From the NCBI GenBank assembly GCA_018399255.1, contig JAGYPA010000038.1:1-33311 (forward strand): a DNA stretch of 33,311 bases. The letters are read 5' to 3'. Source of the DNA: Spirochaetales bacterium. Its GTDB lineage: Bacteria; Spirochaetota; Spirochaetia; JABMQR01. The position numbers and the translations under genes are program-made. Below, one piece after another: positions 16,333 through 24,326 of this stretch. The notes under the pieces were generated by a model. The model was not told the DNA's origin. It saw only the letters and a program-made list of their open reading frames with translations, and did not search any database. Numbering within the stretch: the stretch's first letter is position 1; every line of letters begins with the position of its first letter.

Positions 16333-16395
16333 AGTAAATATTGTACTATAATTAGAAAAATACCGATGGAAATTAAGTTTGTTTCTTGTTTTTCA

Positions 16396-16424
16396 TTGTA
16401 CCGTCGAGTGAAATCGGATATATT
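16396..16424 (+). promoter_or_regulatory. Possible promoter of the LacI regulator gene
   Basis: TTGTAC (16396-16401), a 17-bp spacer and TATATT (16419-16424) put a transcription start near 16431. This supports a translation start at 16453 rather than the far upstream ATG at 16366. A second candidate -10 box (TATAAT, 16347-16352) lies further upstream without a clear -35. Confidence 0.4.
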
Positions 16425-16452
16425 ATTCGCTATACAAATGGATGTACTGCCT

Positions 16453-17493
16453 ATGGAAGAAAAAGATAATCGTCAGCCGACTCTGAAGGATGTTGCAAAA
16501 TTAGCTAATGTTTCTGCTCCTACAGCCTCGATGGTGCTTTCCGGCAAGGGGAATGTTGCAGATAAAACTCGTGAGCAGGTTGAGAATGCTGCCAGGGAAC
16601 TGGGCTACAAGCGGACGGCACTGCAGAGGAAGGCAATTCAGGAGCAGCTGCTGTCAGTAGGTCTCTTGTTCGATATTTCCCGGGCAGGGGATTATAATCT
16701 CAAGAATTTCCGCCAGTTTCTCAAGGAGACTGAAAAGAAGATTGCCGCACAGAAAGGATCGCTGCTTATTGTTCCCCACTCGGAAAACGTTACAGATGAT
16801 GAAATTATCGGCAGTATACTGAAAGCCCGCATTAAAGGCATTATCTCCTTTGCCTATTGTAATGAAGAGCTTTTTACAAAGCTCGAGAAGGCTGATATCC
16901 CCGTGGTGGTATTTAACAACCAGCAGTCCCACAACGCATTCATATCGGTTGCCCTCGACGATTTTCAGGCTACCTACGAAGCTGCCCGCTATTTGATTGA
17001 ATCAGGGCATCGCAGCATTCTGTATGCATACGCTAACCGGCCAAACATACCCTACTTGAAGCATAACCGTTTTTTTGGTCTGCAGAAAGCCCTGGAGGAG
17101 GCTGATATTCCCTTCAGTGAAGATCATGTGCTCTACTACTCAACCGAGACCATTGATAAGACAGCAGCTGACCTTATGCGCATGCTCGGAGCAGAGCCGA
17201 AACCCACAGCTGTTGTTTGCCTGGACGATGATATAGCCAGCGGTCTGGACTTCATTCTGCGCAAGCACGGATTGAGCGTTCCCGAAGATCTTTCCCTCAT
17301 AGCCCATGGTGATCTGCTCGATTATTCCCTTATTCAGACGCCGCGTATTACTACCATGCGGCTTGATCCGGCAACCGCCGCCCAGGTAACTACCGATCTG
17401 CTTTTTGCTTGCCTTATGCAAGGCGAACGATCTGTTAAAACAATTAAGATTCAGGAACATCTCATCGAGCGGAGCTCCTGCCGCCGGGTTTGA
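16453..17493 (+). CDS. LacI-family transcriptional regulator
   Basis: This is a sugar-responsive repressor of 346 residues from the preferred start. The N-terminal helix-turn-helix reads LKDVAKLANVSAPTASMVLS, with the hinge-side AARELGYKRTALQRKA. It is followed by a periplasmic-binding-protein-like effector domain (LSVGLLFDIS through the C-terminal IKIQEHLIERSSCRR). Met at 16453 gives the usual short lead before the HTH and normal family length; ATGs at 16438 and 16366 are in frame but none has a convincing ribosome site. It is divergent from the sugar ABC/sulfatase operon, so it most likely controls that operon through the repeats at 16238-16332. The gene is visibly richer in A+T than the sugar operons. 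Confidence 0.92.
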   Translation: MEEKDNRQPTLKDVAKLANVSAPTASMVLSGKGNVADKTREQVENAARELGYKRTALQRKAIQEQLLSVGLLFDISRAGDYNLKNFRQFLKETEKKIAAQKGSLLIVPHSENVTDDEIIGSILKARIKGIISFAYCNEELFTKLEKADIPVVVFNNQQSHNAFISVALDDFQATYEAARYLIESGHRSILYAYANRPNIPYLKHNRFFGLQKALEEADIPFSEDHVLYYSTETIDKTAADLMRMLGAEPKPTAVVCLDDDIASGLDFILRKHGLSVPEDLSLIAHGDLLDYSLIQTPRITTMRLDPATAAQVTTDLLFACLMQGERSVKTIKIQEHLIERSSCRRV

Positions 17494-17537
17494 CGGTGGG
17501 GGTGACGGAAGTTCCTGCGGGGAATGTGAAGGGGAAA

Positions 17538-18551
17538 ATGCGACTGAAAATGCGGGAGAAAATTGAAAAAAAAATCGCTGTGCTGTCAATCTGGAAGAAA
17601 CCTGCCGTGCCTATATGGGGAGCAGCGGCAGGAGGCTTACTGCTGATGCTATTCTCCTGCAGCCTTTTTACCGTTCCCGATCCTTCATTGTCGAATCCGG
17701 ATGGTTCTGCAGGCTATATCCTCCGAACCTATCGGGAAATTACTATTGATGAAATTACACGTATCGATACCGATGCATATCTGCCCTACTCAACCTATCA
17801 TGAGTCAGGTTCTCTCGATGAAGACAGTGAGCTTATTAAGCAGGCCATTACTACACTCAGCAAAGCTCAATTTCATATTAACTTATACTATAAATCCTGG
17901 GATGATTACAGGACTGCTGAGAATGGGAATTTTGTTGTATATAAAGTTGCGCCCGATGGACCATCTGATACTTTTTCGGCGGTAAGAAACGATGGAGAAT
18001 CTATCAGTGAGTGTCTTGACTACAGCATTCATGCCTACGATTTTTTTCTCAGAAGCAGCGAGAAACTTACTCATCAACAATTCTATTCATTGGATACGGT
18101 AAGCAATCCACAACCGTTGACCAATATTTCGTCTTTTTTTGCTGAGGTCAGTAACCGCGCGGTTCGGGACAGCACTGCTCACGTCAGTATCTATGAATCA
18201 CTATCTATCTATACTGGAGATACGGATGGGGAATTGTATGTTGATGCCGATCTGCACGCAAGCTCCGGTTCGCTGGTCTTCTCACCTCAGGACGTATCAA
18301 GGCAGGCTGCCGGAAAACTTGTGGTGCAGCTTACCGTTACACCCATTACAGGGGTCGCCATAGAGAGTTTCAGGACTGCACTGGTATTCTATAAAGTGCT
18401 GCCTTGGAATACGTTCAGCACGATGCTCTGGGGAAATAGCGATAAGGAAAATATTCAACTGAAAGCGTTGCTTTATGACAACAATCAGCTTATCGATAGC
18501 GTTGTATTACGTGGGCGAAAGGCGTTCAGCCTTCTTACTGAATTATTCTAG
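17538..18551 (+). CDS. Lipoprotein of unknown function
   Basis: I do not recognise this family. The product is about 337 residues, with a basic N-terminus (MRLKMREKIEKK), a hydrophobic stretch and a lipobox LFSC followed by SLFTVPDP, so it is probably anchored to a membrane by a diacylglyceryl cysteine. The mature part is rich in Ser, Thr and Tyr with a beta-strand-like alternation and no recognisable catalytic motif. The start is uncertain: a frame is open from a TTG at 17490 overlapping the regulator stop, while ATG at 17538 has AAGGGG very close upstream. A run of nine A (17566-17574) in the early codons could promote slippage. It follows the LacI gene directly and may be co-transcribed. 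Confidence 0.6.
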   Translation: MRLKMREKIEKKIAVLSIWKKPAVPIWGAAAGGLLLMLFSCSLFTVPDPSLSNPDGSAGYILRTYREITIDEITRIDTDAYLPYSTYHESGSLDEDSELIKQAITTLSKAQFHINLYYKSWDDYRTAENGNFVVYKVAPDGPSDTFSAVRNDGESISECLDYSIHAYDFFLRSSEKLTHQQFYSLDTVSNPQPLTNISSFFAEVSNRAVRDSTAHVSIYESLSIYTGDTDGELYVDADLHASSGSLVFSPQDVSRQAAGKLVVQLTVTPITGVAIESFRTALVFYKVLPWNTFSTMLWGNSDKENIQLKALLYDNNQLIDSVVLRGRKAFSLLTELF

Positions 18552-18630
18552 GAGTCTGTCGGGCTCTTGGCTGTGATTCAGGTTTTTTGTTATTCGGTGA
18601 GTGATCCCTGTTAATAGACCGATTCCTCGT

Positions 18631-18648
18631 AGGGCTTCGGCCTTTTAT
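18631..18648 (+). terminator. Weak candidate terminator after the lipoprotein gene
   Basis: A 5-bp stem (AGGGC with GCCTT, one G-T pair) closed by a TTCG tetraloop is followed by TTTATAT. It would end transcription from the lipoprotein gene, but the stem is short. The rest of 18552-18800 shows no gene or clear RNA. Confidence 0.3.
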
Positions 18649-18807
18649 ATAGTATATAGCTGTACTTCTTCTTTCTTGCATCTTTAAAGAATTCACTGGA
18701 AAATACGGCCGGATTATCAGGTTCAGGAAGAAGCTGGTGATGGGGAACAGTATATGAACTGGAAGGGCTGAGGATCAAACTGCGCAAGTTTCGGTGTGCT
18801 GATGGGC

Positions 18808-18847
18808 AAAAAAAAGGGGAACCAGCAAAAGCTGCTCCCCTTTTTTT
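18808..18847. terminator. Bidirectional intrinsic terminator
   Basis: Eight A, then GGGGA(ACC)AGC, loop AAAA, GCTGCTCCCC and seven T. The stem with flanking A and T runs works in both directions: on the minus strand it ends the tRNA transcript, on the plus strand it would stop read-through from the lipoprotein gene. Confidence 0.85.
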
Positions 18848-18848
18848 A

Positions 18849-18922
18849 TGGGCCCACTAGGACTTGAACCTAGGACCCACGGATTATGAGTCCGTTGCTC
18901 TAACCAACTGAGCTATAGGCCC
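18849..18922 (-). tRNA. tRNA with CAU anticodon (elongator Met or lysidine-type Ile2)
   Basis: This is a 74-nt cloverleaf on the minus strand. The 7-bp acceptor stem GGGCCTA pairs with TGGGCCC (one G-U). The D arm is AGCTCAGTTGGTTAGAGC, the anticodon arm ACGGA-CTCATAA-TCCGT with anticodon CAT, and the T arm CTAGG-TTCAAGT-CCTAG, with discriminator A. No CCA is encoded; the next bases are TAAAAAAA, so CCA must be added afterwards. The CAU anticodon with loop CTCATAA fits both elongator tRNA-Met and the tRNA-Ile that is modified by TilS. It is not the initiator, because the acceptor begins with a proper G1-C72 pair and the anticodon stem lacks the three G-C pairs. Confidence 0.93.
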
Positions 18923-18931
18923 GCGAAGCAC

Positions 18932-18961
18932 ATAATAGGAAAAAAAAGGCGCCAGTGTCAA
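18932..18961 (-). promoter_or_regulatory. tRNA promoter
   Basis: On the minus strand, TTGACA (18961-18956), 18 bp, TATTAT (18937-18932). The predicted transcript starts a few bases before the mature tRNA 5' end at 18922. Confidence 0.75.
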
Positions 18962-19025
18962 GTCTTGGAATGAAAAATAATACTCTCTCATGTGCTAAGG
19001 CAGGTTATAAAAAATCGCAGCTGAT

Positions 19026-19724
19026 TCAGGGCACTGCCGCTCCCGGCATCGTATCGCCCATAACCAGGATGTCGTCAGCATCGAAACCAAGTTCAGATAG
19101 CCGAATTATTACCTCATCGAGCTGGTCGAAAGCTGTCTGGCTGACCACCAAGCGATAGAAACCATTTTCCGCCCGTTCTATGCGGGCGTTGAAACCGGAG
19201 TCATTCAGCAGAAGATAGCGGTTAACCACCCATTCGGCTGACTTGAAAGCACCCAGCTGGAGCTTGACCCAGCCGGTATCCCCCGGACGGTTGTAGGCTG
19301 ATTCGGGAATTGCAGGCTGATGTATAATCTCAAGCGTAACCGGGGCTATGCCGCTTTCCACCATGTCTATCTTTTCTGCAGCCCCAAGGGACAGATCAAT
19401 AATCCGGTTTCCCACGTATGGTCCGCGATCATTAATCCGGACATCAACCTGACTGCCGTTTCCGATATTCGTTACCCGCACAACCGTACCGAAAGGAAGC
19501 GTTTTGTGAGCAGCGGAGATTCCTTCAGCATCATAGATTTCTCCATTTGCCGTCAGCTTTCCGTCAAATTCACCGGCATACCAGGATGCAATCCCCTTTT
19601 CAAAAACCACGGGCCCTCTTTCAGCTATAGCTGAAGTTCCGGGCTGATCTTCTGCGGAAATCCCGAATGAGACGGAAAAGAGAAAGCTGATAATCAACGA
19701 AGTAGAACGGGATAGAACACACAT
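19026..19724 (-). CDS. rlpA: RlpA-family septal ring lytic transglycosylase with SPOR domain
   Basis: This is an exported envelope protein of 232 residues. It has a signal peptide (about 1-24, ending GISA) and a double-psi beta-barrel RlpA domain (about 43-128, from GIASWYAGEFDG to IDLSLGAAEK). The conserved polar residues occur in NGEIYD, AAHKTLPFGT and VRINDRGPY. A C-terminal SPOR domain follows (about 152-228, WVKLQLGAF through RLVVSQT). RlpA proteins cleave peptidoglycan glycan strands lacking stem peptides and gather at division sites through SPOR. No lipobox Cys is present at the cleavage site. The ATG begins 1 nt after the stop of the receiver-domain segment, without a strong ribosome site, suggesting coupling to the upstream sensor operon. 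Confidence 0.92.
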   Translation of the reverse strand: MCVLSRSTSLIISFLFSVSFGISAEDQPGTSAIAERGPVVFEKGIASWYAGEFDGKLTANGEIYDAEGISAAHKTLPFGTVVRVTNIGNGSQVDVRINDRGPYVGNRIIDLSLGAAEKIDMVESGIAPVTLEIIHQPAIPESAYNRPGDTGWVKLQLGAFKSAEWVVNRYLLLNDSGFNARIERAENGFYRLVVSQTAFDQLDEVIIRLSELGFDADDILVMGDTMPGAAVP

Positions 19725-19725
19725 G

Positions 19726-20130
19726 CTATTTGCTCATTGCCGCTTTGACTTTATTGCTGAGCTCCTTGATAGAGAAGGGTTTTTGCATGAAATTGATTCC
19801 TTTGTCCAGTACCCCCTGATGGGCGATGACATTTGCGGTATAGCCTGACATGAATAATGTTTTCAAGGCTGGATACGTTTCATGCAGCTTCCGGGTCAAT
19901 TCCCGACCATTCATCTCCGGCATTACCACATCTGTCAGCAGCAGCGCAATTTCTTCCTGAAATTTGTCGGCAAGACGGATAGCTTCCTCGGGGAGTTCGT
20001 GCAACCAGTACATGAGTATCCCTGTCGCTTCCAACGTCGCCTGTCCAATTCCCGGATGGCCGCTTCGTCTTCTACCAGCAATATCGTTTCTCCATATCCT
20101 TCCTGGATCTGCTCCTCGGCAGTTTTACCG
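19726..20130 (-). pseudogene. Receiver domain of the hybrid kinase, separated by frameshifts
   Basis: The C-terminal receiver (REC) domain is present in pieces in two or more frames. One piece ends in ETILLVEDEAAIREL (acidic pocket). It is followed, after a one-base shift near 20045, by GQATLEATG and then, from about 20034, an open segment with PEEAIRLADKF, the phospho-acceptor Asp in LLLTDVVMPEMNG, MSGYTANV and the conserved Lys in FMQKPFS. All functional residues survive, so restoring single bases would join it to the kinase at 20169-22106 as one hybrid histidine kinase of about 790 residues. Either the gene is newly inactivated in this domain, or the bases are sequencing errors. Confidence 0.7.
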
Positions 20131-20168
20131 TGGGTGAAGCTGTTCCTTCATATTGGGAAATGGAATTC

Positions 20169-22106
20169 TTATGAGGTCGTCCCTTTTCCCTTTTCGGTGT
20201 AGGCATGAATAAACCCTTTGTTCTGTTTGACTATGCCATAGACGGTAGACAACCCTAAACCGGTACCTTTTTCTCCTTTGAGCGAGAAAAAGGGCTCAAA
20301 TATTTTTTCGACAACTTCATGCTCCATTCCGCAGCCGTTGTCACTTACTGCAAGCATAATAAATTCTCCTGGATTGAAATCCAGGTGCGTACGGCAATAC
20401 TCCTCATCAAATCTTGTAACATCGGTTTCTATGGTAATCTTTCCGATACCGTCAATAGCATCCCTGGCGTTTATGCAGAGATTTGCAAGAACCTGATCTA
20501 TCTGGGTGGGATCTATGAAGACCAAATTCTTCTCTCTGCTGGGAACCCATGCCAGATCAATACCCTCACCAATCAGTTTTTTCAGCATTTTCAGAGTATG
20601 CTCCAGAGTTTTATTAAGATCAACTATCTCAGGATTTATGGTCTGCTTGCGTGAAAAGGCCAGAAGCTGTCGGGTAAGACTGGCAGAACGATTAGCCGCT
20701 TTCAGCACTTCCTGCAGGTCCATGAACAGCGGGCTGGATTCATCGATCTTCTCGAGAGCCAATTCGGTATAGCCGATTATCGCACTCAGCATATTGTTAT
20801 AATCATGAGCGACCCCGCCTGCAAGGCGCCCGATGGACTCCATCTTCTGAGATTGCCGCAGCTGCTCCTCCAGGCTCAGCTTCTCGGTTACATCACGGAG
20901 AATGACATGTATTCCCTGTGAATCGCCAAGAGGAAATGGGGCAGCGGTAACTTCAACCACTACCGGTTTCCCATCAACTCGTAGAATCTGTTCAAAATTG
21001 GTCGGTACCGGTTGATTATGATCCCGCAGGGTATGGATGCGCTGCCGAATTACCTCACAGCTGGAAGGATGAAAGCATTCATAGATACTCTTTCCAATCA
21101 GCTCATCAGGAGTTTGCGCCCCGAACAAGTTCTGGCATGCCTCATTTACCAGCAAAACTTTATCATGGTAACTGATAAATATGGCGTCCGGAGAGTGATC
21201 GATAATACTGCGGTACTGGGCCTCACTCTCCTTTAAGGCCGCTTCGGTTTTTTTGTGAGCCTCATTTTCCTCCTCGAGGCTGCGTGTCTTTTCGCGTAGC
21301 ATTGCAGTCCGCTCCTGTACCCGCTGATCAAGAATGCGATTAGCTTCCAGCAGCAGCAGCTCCTTTTCTTGGAGCCTGACGGACATTTTTTCCATATCCC
21401 TTGCCAGCATTCCCAGGTCATCATTAGTTCTCACGTCCACCTGGATAACATACGTTCCCGAGGTTATACTGTTGGCGGCTTTTCGGAGAATATCTATCGG
21501 CTTAAGGAGCATTTTTTGCGTGGCCCAGTAGAGGTAGGAAATTGAAACCAGCAGGATTACAACAGCCCATATCAATGTCATTCTGAGAAGCGTTTGCGTG
21601 GAGGTATCCAAAGCCGTCTGGTCAATAGCTGCATTGATATACCAATCCCATGGCTCAGAATAGATTCCGGCAAAAAGGGTTGTTCCGCTGATACTGTGGA
21701 TCATTTCATTATCATCGGCGGCGGCAAGCTTTTGGGCCGCTGTTTCCCAGAATGTGTAGTGAAACGTGGTATCTGCTCTGCTGGTAGTATATATCAGTTT
21801 GCCCTGACTGTCGAAAATCGTGAGCCATCCGGATAAATAGAAGGGGATGTTGTCTGCAGCTTGCATTGCCGCATCCTGATAAAGCGTCACATAGGAGGGG
21901 ACCGTGTCGAGGCTGTTACTTGCTAATAGTTCCTGATGATATTGAACAGTATCGGATATGTATGATGAGAGAATAGAGTGCAGATAGACATAGCTTTTTT
22001 CTTCCAGATTCTGGTTGATAATTGAAACGGACCGCAGTCCCAATGCTCCAATAGTGAGAATAAGCATAAGTGCCCAGCTCAGGATGATTTTTGTTTTTAA
22101 CTGCAT
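20169..22106 (-). CDS. PAS-containing sensor histidine kinase (hybrid kinase cut before its receiver)
   Basis: This is a membrane sensor kinase, 645 residues as read. TM1 is at 7-27, an extracytoplasmic sensor segment at about 30-172, TM2 at 175-195, a HAMP-like linker at about 196-250, and a coiled coil to 295. A PAS domain (about 296-410) precedes HisKA with phospho-acceptor His434 in GGVAHDYNNMLSAI. The HATPase_c domain has N-box Asn546 in NLCINARDA, DNGCGM (589-594), FEPFFSLK and GTGLGL (614-619). The frame ends at TEKGKGTTS where relatives continue with F-x-I-x-L-P and then a receiver domain. The missing base is next to ACCTCATAA near 20172. The gene begins 6 nt after the PF04392 binding protein, which is a likely ligand-sensing partner. 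Confidence 0.9.
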   Translation of the reverse strand: MQLKTKIILSWALMLILTIGALGLRSVSIINQNLEEKSYVYLHSILSSYISDTVQYHQELLASNSLDTVPSYVTLYQDAAMQAADNIPFYLSGWLTIFDSQGKLIYTTSRADTTFHYTFWETAAQKLAAADDNEMIHSISGTTLFAGIYSEPWDWYINAAIDQTALDTSTQTLLRMTLIWAVVILLVSISYLYWATQKMLLKPIDILRKAANSITSGTYVIQVDVRTNDDLGMLARDMEKMSVRLQEKELLLLEANRILDQRVQERTAMLREKTRSLEEENEAHKKTEAALKESEAQYRSIIDHSPDAIFISYHDKVLLVNEACQNLFGAQTPDELIGKSIYECFHPSSCEVIRQRIHTLRDHNQPVPTNFEQILRVDGKPVVVEVTAAPFPLGDSQGIHVILRDVTEKLSLEEQLRQSQKMESIGRLAGGVAHDYNNMLSAIIGYTELALEKIDESSPLFMDLQEVLKAANRSASLTRQLLAFSRKQTINPEIVDLNKTLEHTLKMLKKLIGEGIDLAWVPSREKNLVFIDPTQIDQVLANLCINARDAIDGIGKITIETDVTRFDEEYCRTHLDFNPGEFIMLAVSDNGCGMEHEVVEKIFEPFFSLKGEKGTGLGLSTVYGIVKQNKGFIHAYTEKGKGTTS

Positions 22107-22112
22107 ATGTAA

Positions 22113-23141
22113 CTACCTGAATACATTTGTGCCTGCCAGCTTAAGCATCTCCGGCGGTATGACGATTTGCAAATTCAATGCTGTAAAGATGTTGATTCCC
22201 ATGGTGAAGTCTCTTGGCGGCAGGACCGGAATGAGCCCTGGATCAGCACCCTCAAGAATGTCACGAGCTAATCCGGCACCCTCTGAGGCGCTCTTTTCAA
22301 TATTCTGCTGCATGCTGAACAGAGCACCAGCTTTGACAGATTCCATAGTATTTCCATAGAGAATCGGCTTACTGCTCACTTGTAAAATCAGATCAATAAA
22401 TTCGGGTACTTCTCCAAGGGGGCCGGAGACTTCCCACCAGAAATCAACCTGACTTTCGAGGCTGCGAATTCCTTTTTCAGCATCAGAGAGCATGGCCTCA
22501 AGGTATCGGGGCATATCCTGATAGGAAAAAATAACCTCGTGGATGACAACATCTTTCTGTAAAGCGGCAGCTTCCTCAAGCATGCGCAGGTCGCCAAGCG
22601 ATGCCGGATAGTCTGATGTCACTACTCCAATGACCACTGGTCGGTCGTTTGTAATCTGCTTTGCGAGACTGAGGGAGAATTTCAGCTGGGTTTCCCGGGG
22701 AAGGGCTGCCACAAGGCCGGTAATATTCTGGCCGGTAGGGATTCCGATTTCTTCTATCAGCCCGGCCCCGACCGGATCCGAAACGAGACCGAAGAACTGG
22801 GGGATGTCGGTATCTCCTAATGCATCGCGAACAGCCTGGCTTGCCAGAGTAGCAATACTGACTACCAGGTCCGGTGTAAAGCGCTCCATCGTTTCCTGCA
22901 GCAGCTGGTCAGCCCTAACCCGATTGCCTTGGGCTTCAAGAGTTGTAATCTGATAGGTTTTTCCCTGTTCTGTTCCGAGGCGGGTCAGTTCACGGACAAA
23001 ATACCGGCTGAAATCAGTAACAGCTGGAACGGGCATCGTTTCCAATACGATAACCCTGCTTTGTTCCGATGCATTGCAGGGTAAAGGCCATGAAAATGCA
23101 ATAATACAGCAAAAAATAGCTGTGATCGGTATTTTATTCAT
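22113..23141 (-). CDS. Orphan ABC-type substrate-binding protein (PF04392 family)
   Basis: This is an exported periplasmic binding protein of the ABC_sub_bind family (TrpX-like), about 342 residues. The signal peptide ends near LPCNASEQ. The two-lobe fold begins VIVLETMPVPAV and contains DLVVSIATLASQAVRDAL, FFGLVSDPVGAGL and NITGLVAALP, all typical of the family. The start is taken at ATG 23141, with AAGGGG nine bases upstream; an upstream in-frame TTG (23150) lies directly on that site. No permease or ATPase accompanies it. Instead it is followed at once by a sensor kinase, so the inferred job is ligand capture for signalling rather than uptake. Confidence 0.88.
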   Translation of the reverse strand: MNKIPITAIFCCIIAFSWPLPCNASEQSRVIVLETMPVPAVTDFSRYFVRELTRLGTEQGKTYQITTLEAQGNRVRADQLLQETMERFTPDLVVSIATLASQAVRDALGDTDIPQFFGLVSDPVGAGLIEEIGIPTGQNITGLVAALPRETQLKFSLSLAKQITNDRPVVIGVVTSDYPASLGDLRMLEEAAALQKDVVIHEVIFSYQDMPRYLEAMLSDAEKGIRSLESQVDFWWEVSGPLGEVPEFIDLILQVSSKPILYGNTMESVKAGALFSMQQNIEKSASEGAGLARDILEGADPGLIPVLPPRDFTMGINIFTALNLQIVIPPEMLKLAGTNVFR

Positions 23142-23190
23142 GCGCTGCAACCCCTTAGACTTTTTTCAATAATCAATCTTATCATCCTTT

Positions 23191-23219
23191 TACATAATAA
23201 GTAATCGAAGCATTTTCAA
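23191..23219 (-). promoter_or_regulatory. Possible promoter of the sensory operon
   Basis: On the minus strand, TTGAAA (23219-23214), 17 bp, TATGTA (23196-23191). It lies about 50 bp upstream of the binding-protein start. The surrounding 23151-23350 is A+T rich and carries no gene. Confidence 0.4.
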
Positions 23220-23326
23220 TAATCGGAGATTTTTTGCGATTTACTCAATGGTAACGTGTGATTACTCATCTAAATAGTTACTTCAGGGAAACCGGTTAGA
23301 GTGCTGGAGAAGGGGGTGGACTTAGA

Positions 23327-23367
23327 TTATAATGGATATGCTTATAATGGATATTTATAATGGATCT
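23327..23367. repeat. TTATAATGGATAT triplicate repeat
   Basis: TTATAATGGATAT occurs at 23327-23339 and 23342-23354, and TTATAATGGATCT at 23355-23367. The last copy contains the stop codon of the broken Nudix gene, so the duplications lie just after its 3' end. Confidence 0.8.
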
Positions 23368-24096
23368 GAGAGAAAGAACAGCTCGTGAGTTTCTTTGCTG
23401 TAGGTGCCCGGCAGTTCATGAAGCGTCATTCCGGGTGAGTTCAGGGCTGCTTCAACTATTTTGCGGTTAAAGGGATGCACGTAAGGGTGGGTAAGGTATT
23501 CATCGATCGGCATCCATACAGCCTCTGATATCTCTTCAGGGTCGATAACGATCTCGGTGGTAAGCGGTTCAGCCGGCAGATATAGTAAATATCCGATTTT
23601 TCCGTACCGATAATGATGCCAATGCCTGAATCCGTTAAGGAAGAAATTAGTGAATCCCCGTCTCTTCCAGCACTTCCCGAACAACCCCGGCGAAATATGT
23701 TCATTCGGCTCAATAGCACCCCCGGCAATTTGTAGTGCTTGCGTGTGTGAAAACGCTCCTGAATCACCAGAAGGCGGCTGCGGTCATCAACAACCACACC
23801 ACCGGCACCGATAAGAAGTGAGTGGCATATCCCGGAATGTGGGCATCCGGCAAACCTGAACAGCAGCTGAATACCCTCCTCATCGGCATGGTGGTAGGTG
23901 AAGCCCAGACTGACGGCGGTCGTAATGAGGTGCGCCTGATCCGGTGTGAGAAGCAACCATACAGCAATGACTTCCAGTTGAGAAAGCTCTGCAAAACAGC
24001 CTCAAGCAGTTCCCGAAACCCGTCTGCATCGGTTTCAAGCGAGGAGATATCCCAGAACAGCTCCTGATAGCGGGTTATTTCATATGGCAGTGTCAT
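23355..24096 (-). pseudogene. NUDT6-like Nudix hydrolase, broken by several one-base frameshifts
   Basis: Read across three frames the product is a Nudix hydrolase of the NUDT6 type. The N-terminal part is SSLETDADGFRELLEAVLQ, followed by LLTPDQAHLITTAVSLGF and HHADEEGIQLL. The Nudix fold begins at GAGGVVVDDRSRLLVIQE, and the Nudix box can be reconstructed (LPGGAIEP...REVLEETGI). The C-terminal part has EEISEAVWMPIDEYL. Frame breaks fall near 23976 (two A where three are expected), 23719-23723 (five C on the plus strand where six are expected), 23685-23688 (one short), about 23648, 23597-23601 (one T too many) and about 23575. The protein sequence is otherwise well conserved, so the damage is recent or is a sequencing artefact. 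Confidence 0.8.
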
Positions 24097-24155
24097 TGGA
24101 TCACCCTACCGAGTTTTGGTTATTGGATCAAAGAGGCATATGAGAGGGTGTCGGG

Positions 24156-24224
24156 GTGTCTGACGTCGCGGAACGACATTCAGAGTGTCTGACACCGTAC
24201 AGAGTATTTCAAGTGTCTGACACC
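24156..24224. repeat. GTGTCTGACAC palindromic repeat cluster
   Basis: There are three units with period 28-29 bp: GTGTCTGACGTC (24156-24167), GTGTCTGACACC (24185-24196) and GTGTCTGACACC (24213-24224). The core GTGTC-T-GACAC is a perfect palindrome around one central base. It lies between the start of the Nudix gene and the promoter of the next gene. Short palindromes of this kind occur as REP-like elements in many genomes. Confidence 0.75.
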
Positions 24225-24240
24225 ATCTGAGGTTAATCTG

Positions 24241-24249
24241 TGATATAAT
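24241..24249 (+). promoter_or_regulatory. Extended -10 promoter
   Basis: TGATATAAT is a perfect extended -10 element (TGnTATAAT). No good -35 box is found at the right distance; the GTGTCTGACAC copies lie immediately upstream. It would drive the LolA-like gene at 24327. Confidence 0.5.
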
Positions 24250-24326
24250 ACCGTGAGAGTGGGTGCCTGGTATTCTCAAGAAGCCCGCAAAAACACCTCA
24301 AATACACACTCAGGAAAACGGAGAGT

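Noticed and set aside
18849..18961. tRNA as an integration site for a genomic island or prophage
   Set aside because: No integrase, direct repeat of the tRNA 3' end, or phage gene is seen on either side in the window.
19726..20034. Separate stand-alone response regulator gene
   Set aside because: It lacks the N-terminal acidic pocket strand of a receiver domain, which is found just upstream in another frame, so it is the tail of the hybrid kinase.
24156..24224. GTGTCTGACAC repeats as a small CRISPR array
   Set aside because: The repeat core is only 11-12 bp, spacers are about 17 bp, there are three units and no cas gene.
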